From Globodera rostochiensis (Eukaryota; Nematoda; Chromadorea; Rhabditida; Heteroderidae): 64,000 nucleotides of DNA. Below, piece by piece: positions 41,090-50,806 of the stretch (the first letter of the stretch is position 1; each line of letters starts with the position of its first letter). A model generated the notes under the pieces. That model was not told the origin of the DNA. It did not search any database and was given only the letters and a program-made list of their open reading frames with translations. The stretch is from the NCBI GenBank assembly GCA_018350325.1, contig JAEVLN010000011.1, positions 2,848,449 to 2,912,448 of the forward strand, written 5' to 3'. The position numbers were made by a program, and so were the translations under genes.

Positions 41090-41182
41090 GTCTGTTTTCC
41101 ACCTCCGACTCCATCCGGTCAACCACCGACAATTTCGAATTGGACTCGCGCCTTTTCATTCCGCCAGATCAGTGGCAAATGA

Positions 41183-41930
41183 ATGGGCGTTGTTGCCACG
41201 GGTCGGGAGAAGACGGGGAGGCCATGTCCGTTTTGGATGGGACCGCGGGAAGTCTCCGGCTGGAATATCAATCAAGTGACAATTACGGAATTATATTCGA
41301 ATTTCGATGTTTTTAATTTAGCTGGTCGTCGTCTCTACAAGCAGCTAAAGGAGGACGGCAGCAAACTGATGGCCAACAATTGCGCGGTTTGAATGCAATT
41401 TAAAACAATAAATGTTTACTTTAGCCTTTTGCCGATCACTCGGACTCAAATGGCCTTGTCTCCTCCAATTCTGATCACCCCAAAGAGCAGTTGTGTCATT
41501 GTATCGGATGGTTCGTTTAGTTTTTCTCTTCGTCATATTTTCAATTTTAGGACGGAAAAGCAGGAAATGTGCCGCGACAGAATTTCGGACACCGAAGGGC
41601 AAAATGCCAACGGGCCTAAAAAGGATGTGGGAAAAGTTGTGGAATTGGCCGAGGAGCAATTTGGCCAATTGGTCACTCACTTTCGCATTTTGTCTGCCAA
41701 AGTGCAGAAAGAGGTAATGGCAGTTGACGGAAATTCAGACACCGTTTTCAAGGAGTTCCTCAACGAAATTCACGAGGATTGGATGTTTGCCGCGATGGTC
41801 GTGGACCGCATTTGTGAGTCCGGTCTCTGGTCCGTCGATGACCATCCTTTTAGGCTTCCTGACCTTCTCGCTCTTCTTGCTTTTCTGCATCGGATTCGTC
41901 GTTTGGAAGGCGCCCCATTTATATGCGTGA
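41183..41930 (+). CDS. C-terminal exons of a nicotinic acetylcholine receptor-like subunit
   Basis: Exons 41425-41510, 41551-41813 and 41854-41930 join in phase. They encode an intracellular loop ending in the amphipathic helix (FKEFLNEIHEDWMFAAMVV) and then VDRIC with transmembrane helix 4 (FLTFSLFLLFCIGFVVW) and APHLYA. This is the signature end of Cys-loop cation channels. An upstream exon ending at 41386 (KQLKEDGSKLMANNCA) fits the loop in phase, but its start near 41183 is uncertain. The ligand-binding domain and TM1-3 are not in the window; the 3.5 kb satellite lies where they would be expected. Either they are far upstream across a repeat-filled intron, or the gene is truncated. Confidence 0.7.
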
Positions 41931-42372
41931 GGGAAAGGAACGCCAAAAAAAGAATCAATTAAAATACGAAAAGTTCGTTCCTTTTTCGTGTCATCGGCAC
42001 TATCTTTTTCACTTAATAAACTCTCTTTTCTTTCATCCACCAAATAAACGCCCACCGAATTACCGAATTTGAAAGGCTCTAACTAATGGAATCGGTCGGA
42101 TGAATTGGCGGGGGGGGGGGGCAGCAATGAAAGAAGATAAGCAAATTGAAAGGGTAAACGATGGATGATAAGGGAGAGGGGGGGGGGGGGGGGGGTCTTT
42201 ACTCTTTCTTTGCTATTCCCCCCCCCTCGCCTATGACCATTCATTCATTCTCTTAACCATCCACCAACCTCAACTTCACCATCATTTGAACACTTTCATA
42301 TTATGCAAACAACATTTATTGTATTCCCACCTCTTTCTCCGGCTTCCGTCCGTTTCAGCTTTCGCTCTCAAA
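41931..42372. other. Intergenic with two long G runs
   Basis: G runs at 42112-42121 and 42178-42196. An AATAAA at about 42014 may end the receptor-like gene. No other feature is supported. Confidence 0.4.
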
Positions 42373-44860
42373 ATGCTCAAGGTCCAATCCCATTATTTGC
42401 TTCTGCCACTGCTCGCCATTGCCGTCGTCGGCAAATTGGCAAACAGAGTTCATTGTCCCGACGGACAGTCCTTTTGCCCCGATGACACCACTTGTTGCCA
42501 ACTTTCGGACGAAGGCCATTACGGGTGAGTGAAGGGAATAGGACTTTGATTATTCTGTTGGACGCATTATCTGAGTCCCCACTGAAAGGACACTTCAGTC
42601 CCGGGCTTATAACTGCTTCATTGCTACTTCCGCGCAAAAAGCCTTCAGCGTTAGGCTTAGAGAGGAGTCGATTAGTATATGTTTGGTTGATTTGGAGTCT
42701 GGGCCCTATAATGCAATTTTACTTTCTGTTCTCACAAATCAGCTGTTGTCCTCTGCCAAAGGCAATTTGCTGCAGCGATCACTTGCACTGCTGTCCGGAG
42801 AGCTCCCAATGCGACTTGCAGCACCAAACTTGCCTGGTCTGTGGATGCGGCCAACCATAATTAGCCGATCGAGATTCTCGATCGGTCCTCAAGTCCGGGC
42901 CTTAACCATAACCATTCCCGAAACCTCCACAGCAAGCGGACGGGCGCTCCCAGCCTTTCTACCGGAAAATCCCAGCCTCCTCCTCCACTCACAATGAGAG
43001 GCCGCCCATCGAGCAAAAGCAATTGAAAGAAGAAGTGAAAGAAAGCAAATTAAAGCAAATTACCTAATTATATCAAATTTAAGGTAATCTGTCCGGACAA
43101 AAGTTCCAAATGCCCGCCCCAAACGACTTGCTGTCCGTTGAACGCGGCGGCTTTTGGACGCCATCGAAAAGACTTTTGGCGTCATCAATTCACTTCCCAC
43201 CAAAGCGTATGCGCAGCTTTTTGGAAATTACGAAAATCTTTAAAATGAAAATTGCCCTTTTTTCGACGCGTTACGGCTGCTGTCCGACTGTACAGGCCGT
43301 TTGTTGTAAGGATCATCTGCACTGTTGCCCTCGCGGTACGCGCTGCGACTCGGAGGAGGGCAAATGCCTCGGGGGAGTGAGTAAATGGAAAGTGCCAAAA
43401 ATCCTTTGCCCTTAAGGAGCGAACTGAACAAGAACAGCCTTTTGGGTCGTCATGTCTCTTTCTTTGTATTCTTTTTTATATATTTCCCGAAATTCCCACA
43501 GAATTGTGCCAATGAGAAAAGTCCCTGCCACCAAATTGACGCATTTAAAGTCGGCCCCGGAAACGGAACCGTCCGTGCACTTTTGCGGAGACGGCGTCGG
43601 CCTGAAGGGGGGACATCGCCGCGCGTCCGCCTGCGGGCGAAACGAAAAATGGTCAGAATTAAACAAATCGCCCAAATCCCCCCCCCCCCCCCTCAGAATT
43701 TAACAAATCGCCCAAATCCCCCCCCCCCTCAGAATTAAACAAATCGCCCAAATCCCCCCCCCCCCCTCCAGAATTAACAAATCGCCCAAATCCCCCCCCC
43801 CTCAGAATTAAACAAATCGCCCAAATCCCCCCCCCCCCTCAGAATTAAACAAATCGCCCAAATCCCCCCCCCCCCCCTCAGAATTAAACAAATCGCCAAA
43901 TCCCCCCCCCCCCCTCAGAATTAAACAAATCGCCCAAATCCCCCCCCCCTCAGATTAAACAAATCGCCCAAATCCCCCCCCCCCCCCTCAGAATTAAACA
44001 AATCGCCCAAATCCCCCCCCCCCCTCAGAATTAAACAAATCGTCCAAATCCCCCCCCCCCCCTCAGAATTAACAAATCGCCCAAATCCCCCCCCCCCCTC
44101 AGAATTAAACAAATCGCCCAAATCCCCCCCCCCTCAGAATTAAACAAATCGCCCAAATCCCCCCCCCCCTCAGAATTAAACAAATCGCCCAATCCCCCCC
44201 CCCCCTCAGAATTAAACAAATCGCCCAAATCCCCCCCCCCGCCGCCTCGTTTAGCTGTCGCCACAGAGACGAGGAGGACAAAAAGACGACCGGATGCTGC
44301 CCTTTCGTGGACGGCCAATGCTGCGTTCATTCCGCGCATTGCTGCCCCATCGGATTCGCGTAAATTCGAACATTTTGGTGAACGGATTCCGCCAACTTTT
44401 ATTTTTCAGTTGTGCCCGGGAGGAGGGACGCTGTGTCAGTGAACAGAACGGCATTTCGCTTTCCACGCTAATGTTCCCTACCGGTCCTGCGGCTAAACGA
44501 GTACAAATAAATTAGCAAGAAAATTGCTTAATGGTTTTGAAACGATTTAAAGCGCTTCCACGGACTGAAACCGCCGACAGAATGCCCCGACGGAACATTC
44601 TGCGCCTCCCCAACGGACATTTGCTGTCCTCGCACATTGGCGGGAGTCGAAGGCGAAGAAACAACGATCTTCGACTGTTGTCCGTTGAACGGAGTTGCGA
44701 TAAATGAAATAATTTCAATTCAAATTTAAATTTTGTTTAGGGAATTTGCTGCAAGGGAATTGGGAAGTGTTGCCCGATGGGCTACAAATGTTCTGGGGAG
44801 GGATGCGAACGGATGAATGTGCGCGAGCAAATCATTCATCTTTTCCTGGACAAGAACTGA
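42373..44860 (+). CDS. pgrn-1: Progranulin (granulin-domain protein)
   Basis: Exon 1 (42373-42524) encodes a signal peptide (HYLLLPLLAIAVVGKLANR) and the start of the first granulin module, CPDGQSFCPDDTTCC. Exon 2 (42743-42836) completes it with CCPLPKAICCSDHLHCCP. Later exons include 42933-43034 and one from 43084 (SKCPPQTTCC). Around 43270-43370 lie GCCPTVQAVCC and DHLHCCPRGTRCD, around 44300 GCCPFVDGQCC and HCCP, and around 44590 CPDGTFCASPTDICC. The final exon with CCKGIGKCCPMGY ends at 44860. At least four modules of about 12 Cys are therefore present. Progranulin is secreted and then lysosomal, acting in lysosome function and cell clearance. The acceptor before 43270 and the exon around 43500-43660 are not resolved. 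A minisatellite fills 43666-44239. Confidence 0.85.
42861..42903. mobile_element. 43 bp palindromic insertion with 8 bp duplication
   Basis: The insert reads TTAGCCGATCGAGATTCTCG then ATCGGTCCTCAAGTCCGGGC and CTT. It is flanked by AACCATAA on both sides (42853-42860, 42904-42911). It lies in an intron of the progranulin gene. The same core occurs at 17463-17500, 24658-24694 and, diverged, twice in 11934-12155. Confidence 0.65.
43666..44239. repeat. Minisatellite inside the progranulin gene
   Basis: About 17 units of CAGAATTAAACAAATCGCCC then AAATC and a C run of 8-13. Units are 33-38 bp, the difference being C-run length. It lies between exonic Cys-rich sequence at about 43660 and the next granulin exon at about 44247, so it is probably intronic. 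Confidence 0.9.
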
Positions 44861-45444
44861 ACAAATAAATGAGACGAAACGATCCTTCAAATGACCTTAA
44901 TTTCTCTTCCAAAGGTTTTTGTTATCGTCGCCTCATATTCAGAAGACTCTCTTAAGGGAGAATATTTTTTGATTAAAAATACGTTCCCAGTCGGACTCGA
45001 ACCAATCAATGCCTGTCTAAGCATTGTGGTCGGTCTCAACACAAAAGGAGGGGGGGGGGCTTGATGCCATTGCGTTTTGTTGCTGCTACACCCAGCACTT
45101 GTGTCGTTACTATTGAATGCGATCGCTTGTTCCCTCTGGGCTGTGCTTATTCATTTCTCGTTACGGCCGACACGAAATCACTTTTCCGAAAATGCCAAAA
45201 GATAACGGCTTATAAATGTAAGGAAGCGAGTGTCCAACTGGCGGGGATATAAACCATGAGGACGGACGGCTTGTGGGGAAAAGTTGCTGATCACTACACC
45301 GAAGGTCGTGGGTTGAGGAGTAATGTGAATTTATTAACCATTTTCGGTTGTATTTGTGAGAGTAAACGACCGAATTAAAGGAAACAACAAAAGGAGGGCG
45401 AATTTAATTAATTTGAGCATCGAAATAAATCCAATTTATGATGA
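44861..45444. other. Intergenic between convergent genes
   Basis: AATAAA directly after the progranulin stop (about 44864). Minus-strand 45040-44986 ends with a T-arm-like GGTTCGAGTCC but does not fold into a full tRNA by eye. G run at 45050. Nothing else is supported. Confidence 0.4.
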
Positions 45445-46966
45445 TCATGACCGCAAAAAATCGCAGACCAATTCGTAAAAAAAGAAAGACAGCGCCGATT
45501 GGACGGCAGCCTTCAACACCGCTGGGGACAAACCTTTGAAAAGGCCTAAACGAAGGAATTGGAAAATCAAAATCATTTTTACCAGTGTGGGGGGGGGGGA
45601 GGAGGACATTTAAAGCAGTTAAGCCTAATCTTTTAAAATAAACATTCCCTTTAAAAAGTTACTCCGCTAGAAAAGTATGAAAAAAAGCCTTACCAAAAAC
45701 AGTTTCTCTTCTAATCACTCCTAAGAATGTGCGCAACATTCCTCTATCCGAGGTCGTTTGGCCATACGCCTCCTTCCTAATGTGGCGGTTCACCTGCAGC
45801 CTGTGCCGAACCAAATCGAACGGGTACTGAAGAAAGTTTCCGGATTTAAAATTTAAAAAATTACCAAAAACCGTTATCGATTTGGCCGCCATCCCTGCCA
45901 CCCATCCGGACACAATCCGACCGATGGATTCATTGTTGCCCTGATAAACGCTGCTCCAGTAAACGCTGACCAGATTGTAGAATGTGAATTGAAGACCTGA
46001 CTTTTTGTTTTGGATTAAGACGGACGGAAATTGGTGGCCGGGCTAACCGGTGAATGGCGCAATCTGTAAGAGAGAGGGGACCAACCCTCGGAAGTACCCC
46101 GCCGGCCCCTCATAGCGCCACGTTTTGATGAATGCGTGTGCCATGTTGCGGTACGTCCGATGGGCCCCCTGCGCCACCATTCGCGTTCTCACCACGTCGA
46201 AAGGCATTGCGCAGGTGGTGGCAAGACCTCAAAGTGGAGCAATTGAACGAAGGTCCGAACGCCCAATTTGCTCACAGCCGGCACCCGCCCCACAGACAAA
46301 GTCAACCGATTTGGTGAACTCGCGAAGGCCGAGGTCGACGGCCTGCTTGGTGAACAGTTCGAAGGTGCAAAACTGTACCAGACCGGAAGATTTGGGAAGC
46401 AAATCAGCGCAAAATGTATTTAACGAAAATATCTTGGGCGGGGCGATCCATGGACACGGGGTGAATGGAAATTCGCCCCATTAAATCGTTCACTGTTAAA
46501 TGAGACAGGATAAAGTCGGGCGCCATCTTCCCAAATTTGATGTTAAAACGGGAGACCAACATAGACCGGAAACAGTTTAGTCAATTTTAACAAGACTCAA
46601 AACGTCCCAAATTTTTTTTTCGGAGAAATTAATAATGTAATGTTTAAATGAACTTGCCATAGACAACTGAAAGGCCTTGTGCGGGGATATGACCGCGCCT
46701 TAAATAAGTTAAGCCGATTTAAAAGTCAAAGCTTTCCTAACCAAAATGCCGCGATTCCCTCTTCGTGATAAATCACTTTGGCAGATTGGAAAACCCCGCT
46801 GTATTTTCCATGACCTTTTCCATGCAATGGCTCCTCTTGAAGCTAAATTAGCAAATTTGAAGGCCAGAATATTTAAATCCACCTGCAGTCGGATTTTGAT
46901 GACATCGAATGGCTGAATCAAAGCCCTTGTGGCGACTCCAGTGAAGAAGCCGGCCTGGACATACTG
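45445..46966 (-). CDS. Mitochondrial carrier, SLC25A19-like (thiamine pyrophosphate carrier)
   Basis: Minus-strand exons show all three carrier repeats. The first has GFFTGVATRALIQPFDVIKIRLQ at 46960-46887 and then GKYSGVFQSAKVIYHEEGIAAF. The second includes VQFCTFELFTKQAVDLGLREF, AMPFDVVRTRMVAQG and GPAGYFRGLVPSLLQIAPF. The third has YPFDLVRHRLQVN, and the gene ends GLSPAVLKAAVQSALSFFFYE with a stop at 45445. The P-x-[DE]-x-x-[RK] signatures of all repeats are intact. The wording around each signature matches SLC25A19, which imports thiamine pyrophosphate through the inner membrane. The first exon with the ATG was not found; a TTTTCAG at about 46973 opens the first exon seen. Exon borders between 46390 and 46720 are unresolved. 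Confidence 0.85.
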
Positions 46967-47422
46967 AAAAACCGTTCAAGTAAAATGGGGGGGGGGGGAT
47001 AAGCAGCCTTTGCTTGACACAACTGGGTTGATGGGGACACTATGTGTAATCCCTCCGGGTGTTCCGAAGACGCTGCGCATGCTTAAACGTCATTTACTAA
47101 TCTAATTGATCTGATTTAGTTGTTTTAGCTAACGAAAAAATACTCAGCGCCCTCGAAACTCCGTGCGCTGTCCAGGTCCCTGACTATGAGCTTCTGAATA
47201 ATCCACACTCGACACGCTGGTTATTGTCTCCCCAAGAATTCTATTTTACAAGAAACCAGTTGTGGCCGAGTTTACATCTTTTGCAACTATAGAGAGCGCT
47301 CGCTACCTTTACCTGAAATGGACGAAGATCACTTTCCTGGTCTTCCTTCTTAGATTCCCTTCGATTTAATCCGACAACCATTAGTTTAGTAAATAAACTT
47401 TGCTAAAGTGTAAAGGTGCTAG
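46967..47422. other. Upstream of the carrier gene
   Basis: Should contain the first, short coding exon and the promoter of the SLC25A19-like gene. Several short open pieces exist but none can be tied in by phase. A G run is at 46987. Confidence 0.35.
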
Positions 47423-47763
47423 GTATTTCGTAAAAAAGGCAAGGGTCATTTCGTAAAAAAGGCAAGGGTCATTTCGTAAAAAAGGCAAGGGTCATTTCGT
47501 AAAAAAGGCAAGGGTCATTTCGTAAAAAAGGCAAGGGTCATTTCGTAAAAAAAGGCAAGGGTCATTTCGTAAAAAAGGCAAGGGTCATTTCGTAAAAAAG
47601 GCAAGGGTCATTTCGTAAAAAAGGCAAGGGTCATTTCGTAAAAAAGGCAAGGGTCATTTCGTAAAAAAGGCAAGGGTCATTTCGTAAAAAAGGCAAGGGT
47701 CATTTCGTAAAAAAGGCAAGGGTCATTTCGTAAAAAAGGCAAGGGTCATTTCGTAAAAAAAGG
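47423..47763. repeat. 23 bp minisatellite
   Basis: About 15 near-perfect copies of GTCATTTCGTAAAAAAGGCA followed by AGG. One unit has an extra A. Homogeneity suggests recent expansion. Confidence 0.95.
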
Positions 47764-48386
47764 AAGATGAAGATGGTTTCGTTGATGTCGTCGGATAGAT
47801 AATTAAAATTTTGACGTTTTTCACTTATTTCCATCAAAATTAACAATTTATAAATTATAATTGTTAAAAAGATGTAAAAAAAATTTAAATGGTTCAGAAA
47901 CTTGATGGAGAAATGGCTGATAAATAAAAACACCGAAAATCAGCATTAACATGGAGAGGATTCGAACCTGCACAATCAACCCATTGGGACGCACAGACCA
48001 CTAAGACAAAAAGACCTGCCGTTTTTGAACGGCGACCTTAAAATCGATTGTTGTGCAAAGCAATCATGCTTCCTAGCTATATAATTAATTATTAATTAAG
48101 GAATAGACTTAAAATTCAATGGATTTTTCTTGTCATATAATTTCATAAAGAACAAAATAAATAAACCCTCAACTTTATTTTACTTTTATAACTCTAGGAT
48201 CCATTCATTTTTTATTGTAAAAAAAGGGAAATTTGCATGAAACGTTTTTGCGCTTTGCGCTTCGAATGCATCCTAAAAACATTATTAATAATTGTGCTTT
48301 ATGAAAATTTACAGAATTCGGCAGCGCCAAGATCTGTTGAGTTCCATTGATTCTTTTTTTCGCTAAACGATTGATTCTTCGTCTAA
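47764..48386. other. Intergenic
   Basis: Minus-strand 48005-47950 contains a GGTTCGAATCC T-arm-like motif, but no cloverleaf could be completed. The rest is AT-rich and without a supported gene. It precedes the SKP1-like gene. Confidence 0.4.
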
Positions 48387-50363
48387 ATGATGGTGAACGC
48401 ACGAGATTTTCTAATCAACGCCACAAAAAATGGCGATTTGCAACACAAAAGAGCGGCGGCCACGCTGATCGGAAAAAGTTTGATCAAAACAACTCCCGGA
48501 ACGGGGAAAACGCCGTTGGGGTTGGGATGCACTGAATCAAATTACGGCAAAAATGCAACTGTCTCTGATGACGCTCAAAGGCAAAATGATGGCGTTTCCG
48601 GTTGCAATACGACTAACAATAATATGTCCAACAACAATTCGTCCTTATACGAGGTGTGGTTTTTATTTTTCTTAGCTTCTTATCATGATATGGTAACCAC
48701 GGATCGCATTTGATTTGCTAATATTTTTCATTCAGACAATGGAAGATGAAATCACGCCGCAAAGTTCCAATTCTTTGAAGCCTGACATAACCAATGGAAA
48801 GCTGGTTGGTATCTTTTAAGTTGACTTCTTTTGAAGTGCAGAATTGTTCAGGTAAAGACAATTTCGAATGGGACCGTAAATAGGATGAATTTGGCTTGGA
48901 ATAAGGACAACATCAGAGAGAGGGAGACGGAACAGAGTCGCGGCCCATCGGTTGGGTCGCCGATGGTCGAAATTGAACAGCCTGAAGATGAAAAGTCGCC
49001 ACCCCTCGTCAAAATACAGGCAAAATTGCGATAAGCTCGAAAAAAAGAAAATGGGCATTGGTTCAGTCGCTATTTGTTCAATTTTAGGCCCGAAAAGTGA
49101 ACTGTAAGACATCGAACGGGGAATTGCATATGGTGGATTGGTATTTGAGTGCGTTTTTATTTTCTTTGAGAGCTTCCGACAGACGTCAAATTCATTTTTA
49201 GTGCAACAGAGCAAACACTTTAAACGCATTTGGGAGGAGCACAAAGACAAAAAGAAAGGCACGAACGGCCGATCGCGCAAATTCACTTTTAACATGGACG
49301 CCATTGACGCGGAAACATTTCGACGCGTTTTGGAATGGCTTGTGGAGCACGATGGTGAGAACAAATTATTGCCCCCAGGCACGTATTTAGGGGGGAGGGG
49401 TACGCGGGTTTTCTGACGATGCTTGGCCAGAATTTATTTGGGAAAAATTAAAAAAAGACAATCTTTTCGTGAGATTTTAAACGAATTTTCATAGTCGGAC
49501 GTCCACCCCCACACCAAAATACTCAATTTGCTTTTTGTGCTCATTCCATCTTTAATTGCAAAGGAATGGACGACCCCGTCATCCGCGAAGATCCGGCTAC
49601 CGGAGACCGTGTCTGGTTTGAACTGACCGAATTCGAAGATAACTTCTTTGACGTTCCGCTGCACGTTCTCAACGACCTTCTTAACGCGGGAAAGTGCGTA
49701 ATCTTGAGTCGCTCTTATTGTTAAATTAAGCATTTCAGAATTTTGGATATTCCATCGCTGTATCTGTTCGGATGTCAAAGCATGGCGTCTCTGTTGCAGA
49801 ACAAAAATCCAGCAGAGATCAGAGAAATGCTTGGATTGGACAATGACTTGACATCCACCGACGTGGCGGTATGATATCCATTCGATCTGGGGTTCTTCTC
49901 GAGATTCTCCCCCTCCCACGGTCCCTCTGGCTACGTCCCTAGGAGAAAAGGCGCCTGGGGCCGTTTCCTCGGATTTAGTTATTTTTTACTCTTTAAACAT
50001 AATAGAACGTAGTGAAGAGTCTACCGCAAATATTTTGTGATTAAATAATATTATCAAATTTTTTATTATAGATTTATATATATATATATATGACTTTTTG
50101 ATTAGTTTTACACCTTTGTAATCCCACTCCCCAGTTTTGGGAAGGAAAATAGCCCTTACGTGTTCGTTATTAATCAATTATTTTGTTTTTGCATGTTTTA
50201 GATGATCCGTCGTCGAAACCGAAAGTTTAAAATGCGCGAGCTGAAAGCTGCGAGTTACGCCACGCGCCTGCAACAGTTACAGTCGCAGCTGCAGCAGATG
50301 GGCCAGGGGTCGAGGCCTGCCGAAAATGTGCTGGAGCATTTAATGCCCGCCGATGCGAAATAA
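48387..50363 (+). CDS. SKP1-like protein with a long N-terminal extension
   Basis: Eight exons (48387-48653, 48736-48804, 48852-49019, 49088-49148, 49202-49354, 49564-49693, 49739-49868, 50202-50363) join in phase to 379 codons. Residues 1-168 are low-complexity (Asn, Ser, Thr, Lys and Glu rich) with no domain. Residues 169-330 are SKP1-like: a POZ fold starting KTSNGELHMVDWYLMQQSKHF, then FRRVLEWLVEHDG and FFDVPLHVLNDLLNAG, then ILDIPSLYLFGCQSMASLL and NPAEIREMLGLDNDLTS. The usual C-terminal acidic/WCEEK end is replaced by a basic and Gln-rich tail. SKP1 proteins link F-box proteins to cullin-1 in SCF ubiquitin ligases. Intron 3 would need a GC donor (CAG|GC). Normal SKP1 is about 165 residues. 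Confidence 0.8.
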
Positions 50364-50806
50364 TTACGTCCAATAAGAACCGAGAGAACAACGAATTGTG
50401 TTTTTAGGAAAGTGTTTTCGATTGTTTTCACCCCAACTACTATCACTGTTTCAAAAAAATAACTCGTCCACGAAATCTAGTTTTGCTTCCGCTTTTCTTC
50501 CGATGATATCCCTTTCGCCCATCCATAAAGTTAATCATATTCAATCCTGATATCCTTTTTCCTCACCCAAGAGAAGAGAACGTGATCTGTTTACGTTCGC
50601 TGCACAAAGTAAAATTAAGTGATCGGTTTAAGTCCCACGCAAAATAAGAAAAAAGTCGTCCTCATAGGTTTTATCTCTTGGGAACTTCCCTATAAATTGA
50701 TCTTTTAACAGTAAAAACAATTCGTTTTGAAAATCGGTTCGGGGTTCGTTCCTTTCAACAACGGTTGAACGTAAATACACGAAGGAGTGGCGGGGTGTGA
50801 CAACAA
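50364..50806. other. Intergenic between convergent genes
   Basis: 3' flanks of the SKP1-like gene and EFL1. No feature stands out. Confidence 0.4.

Noticed and set aside
37690..41279. Many long Gly/Trp- or Pro-rich ORFs in the satellite
   Set aside because: They translate the 50 bp repeat in all frames, shift frame with every C-run change and have no start context or domain.
44986..45045. tRNA-like T-arm (GGTTCGAGTCC) on the minus strand
   Set aside because: No matching acceptor stem or D-arm could be found, and the T stem has only four good pairs; at most a tRNA relic.
47423..47763. CRISPR-like regular array
   Set aside because: Units are contiguous with no variable spacers and the genome is eukaryotic.
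47950..48010. Second tRNA-like T-arm (GGTTCGAATCC) on the minus strand
   Set aside because: The 5' half needed to pair with the acceptor end is absent.
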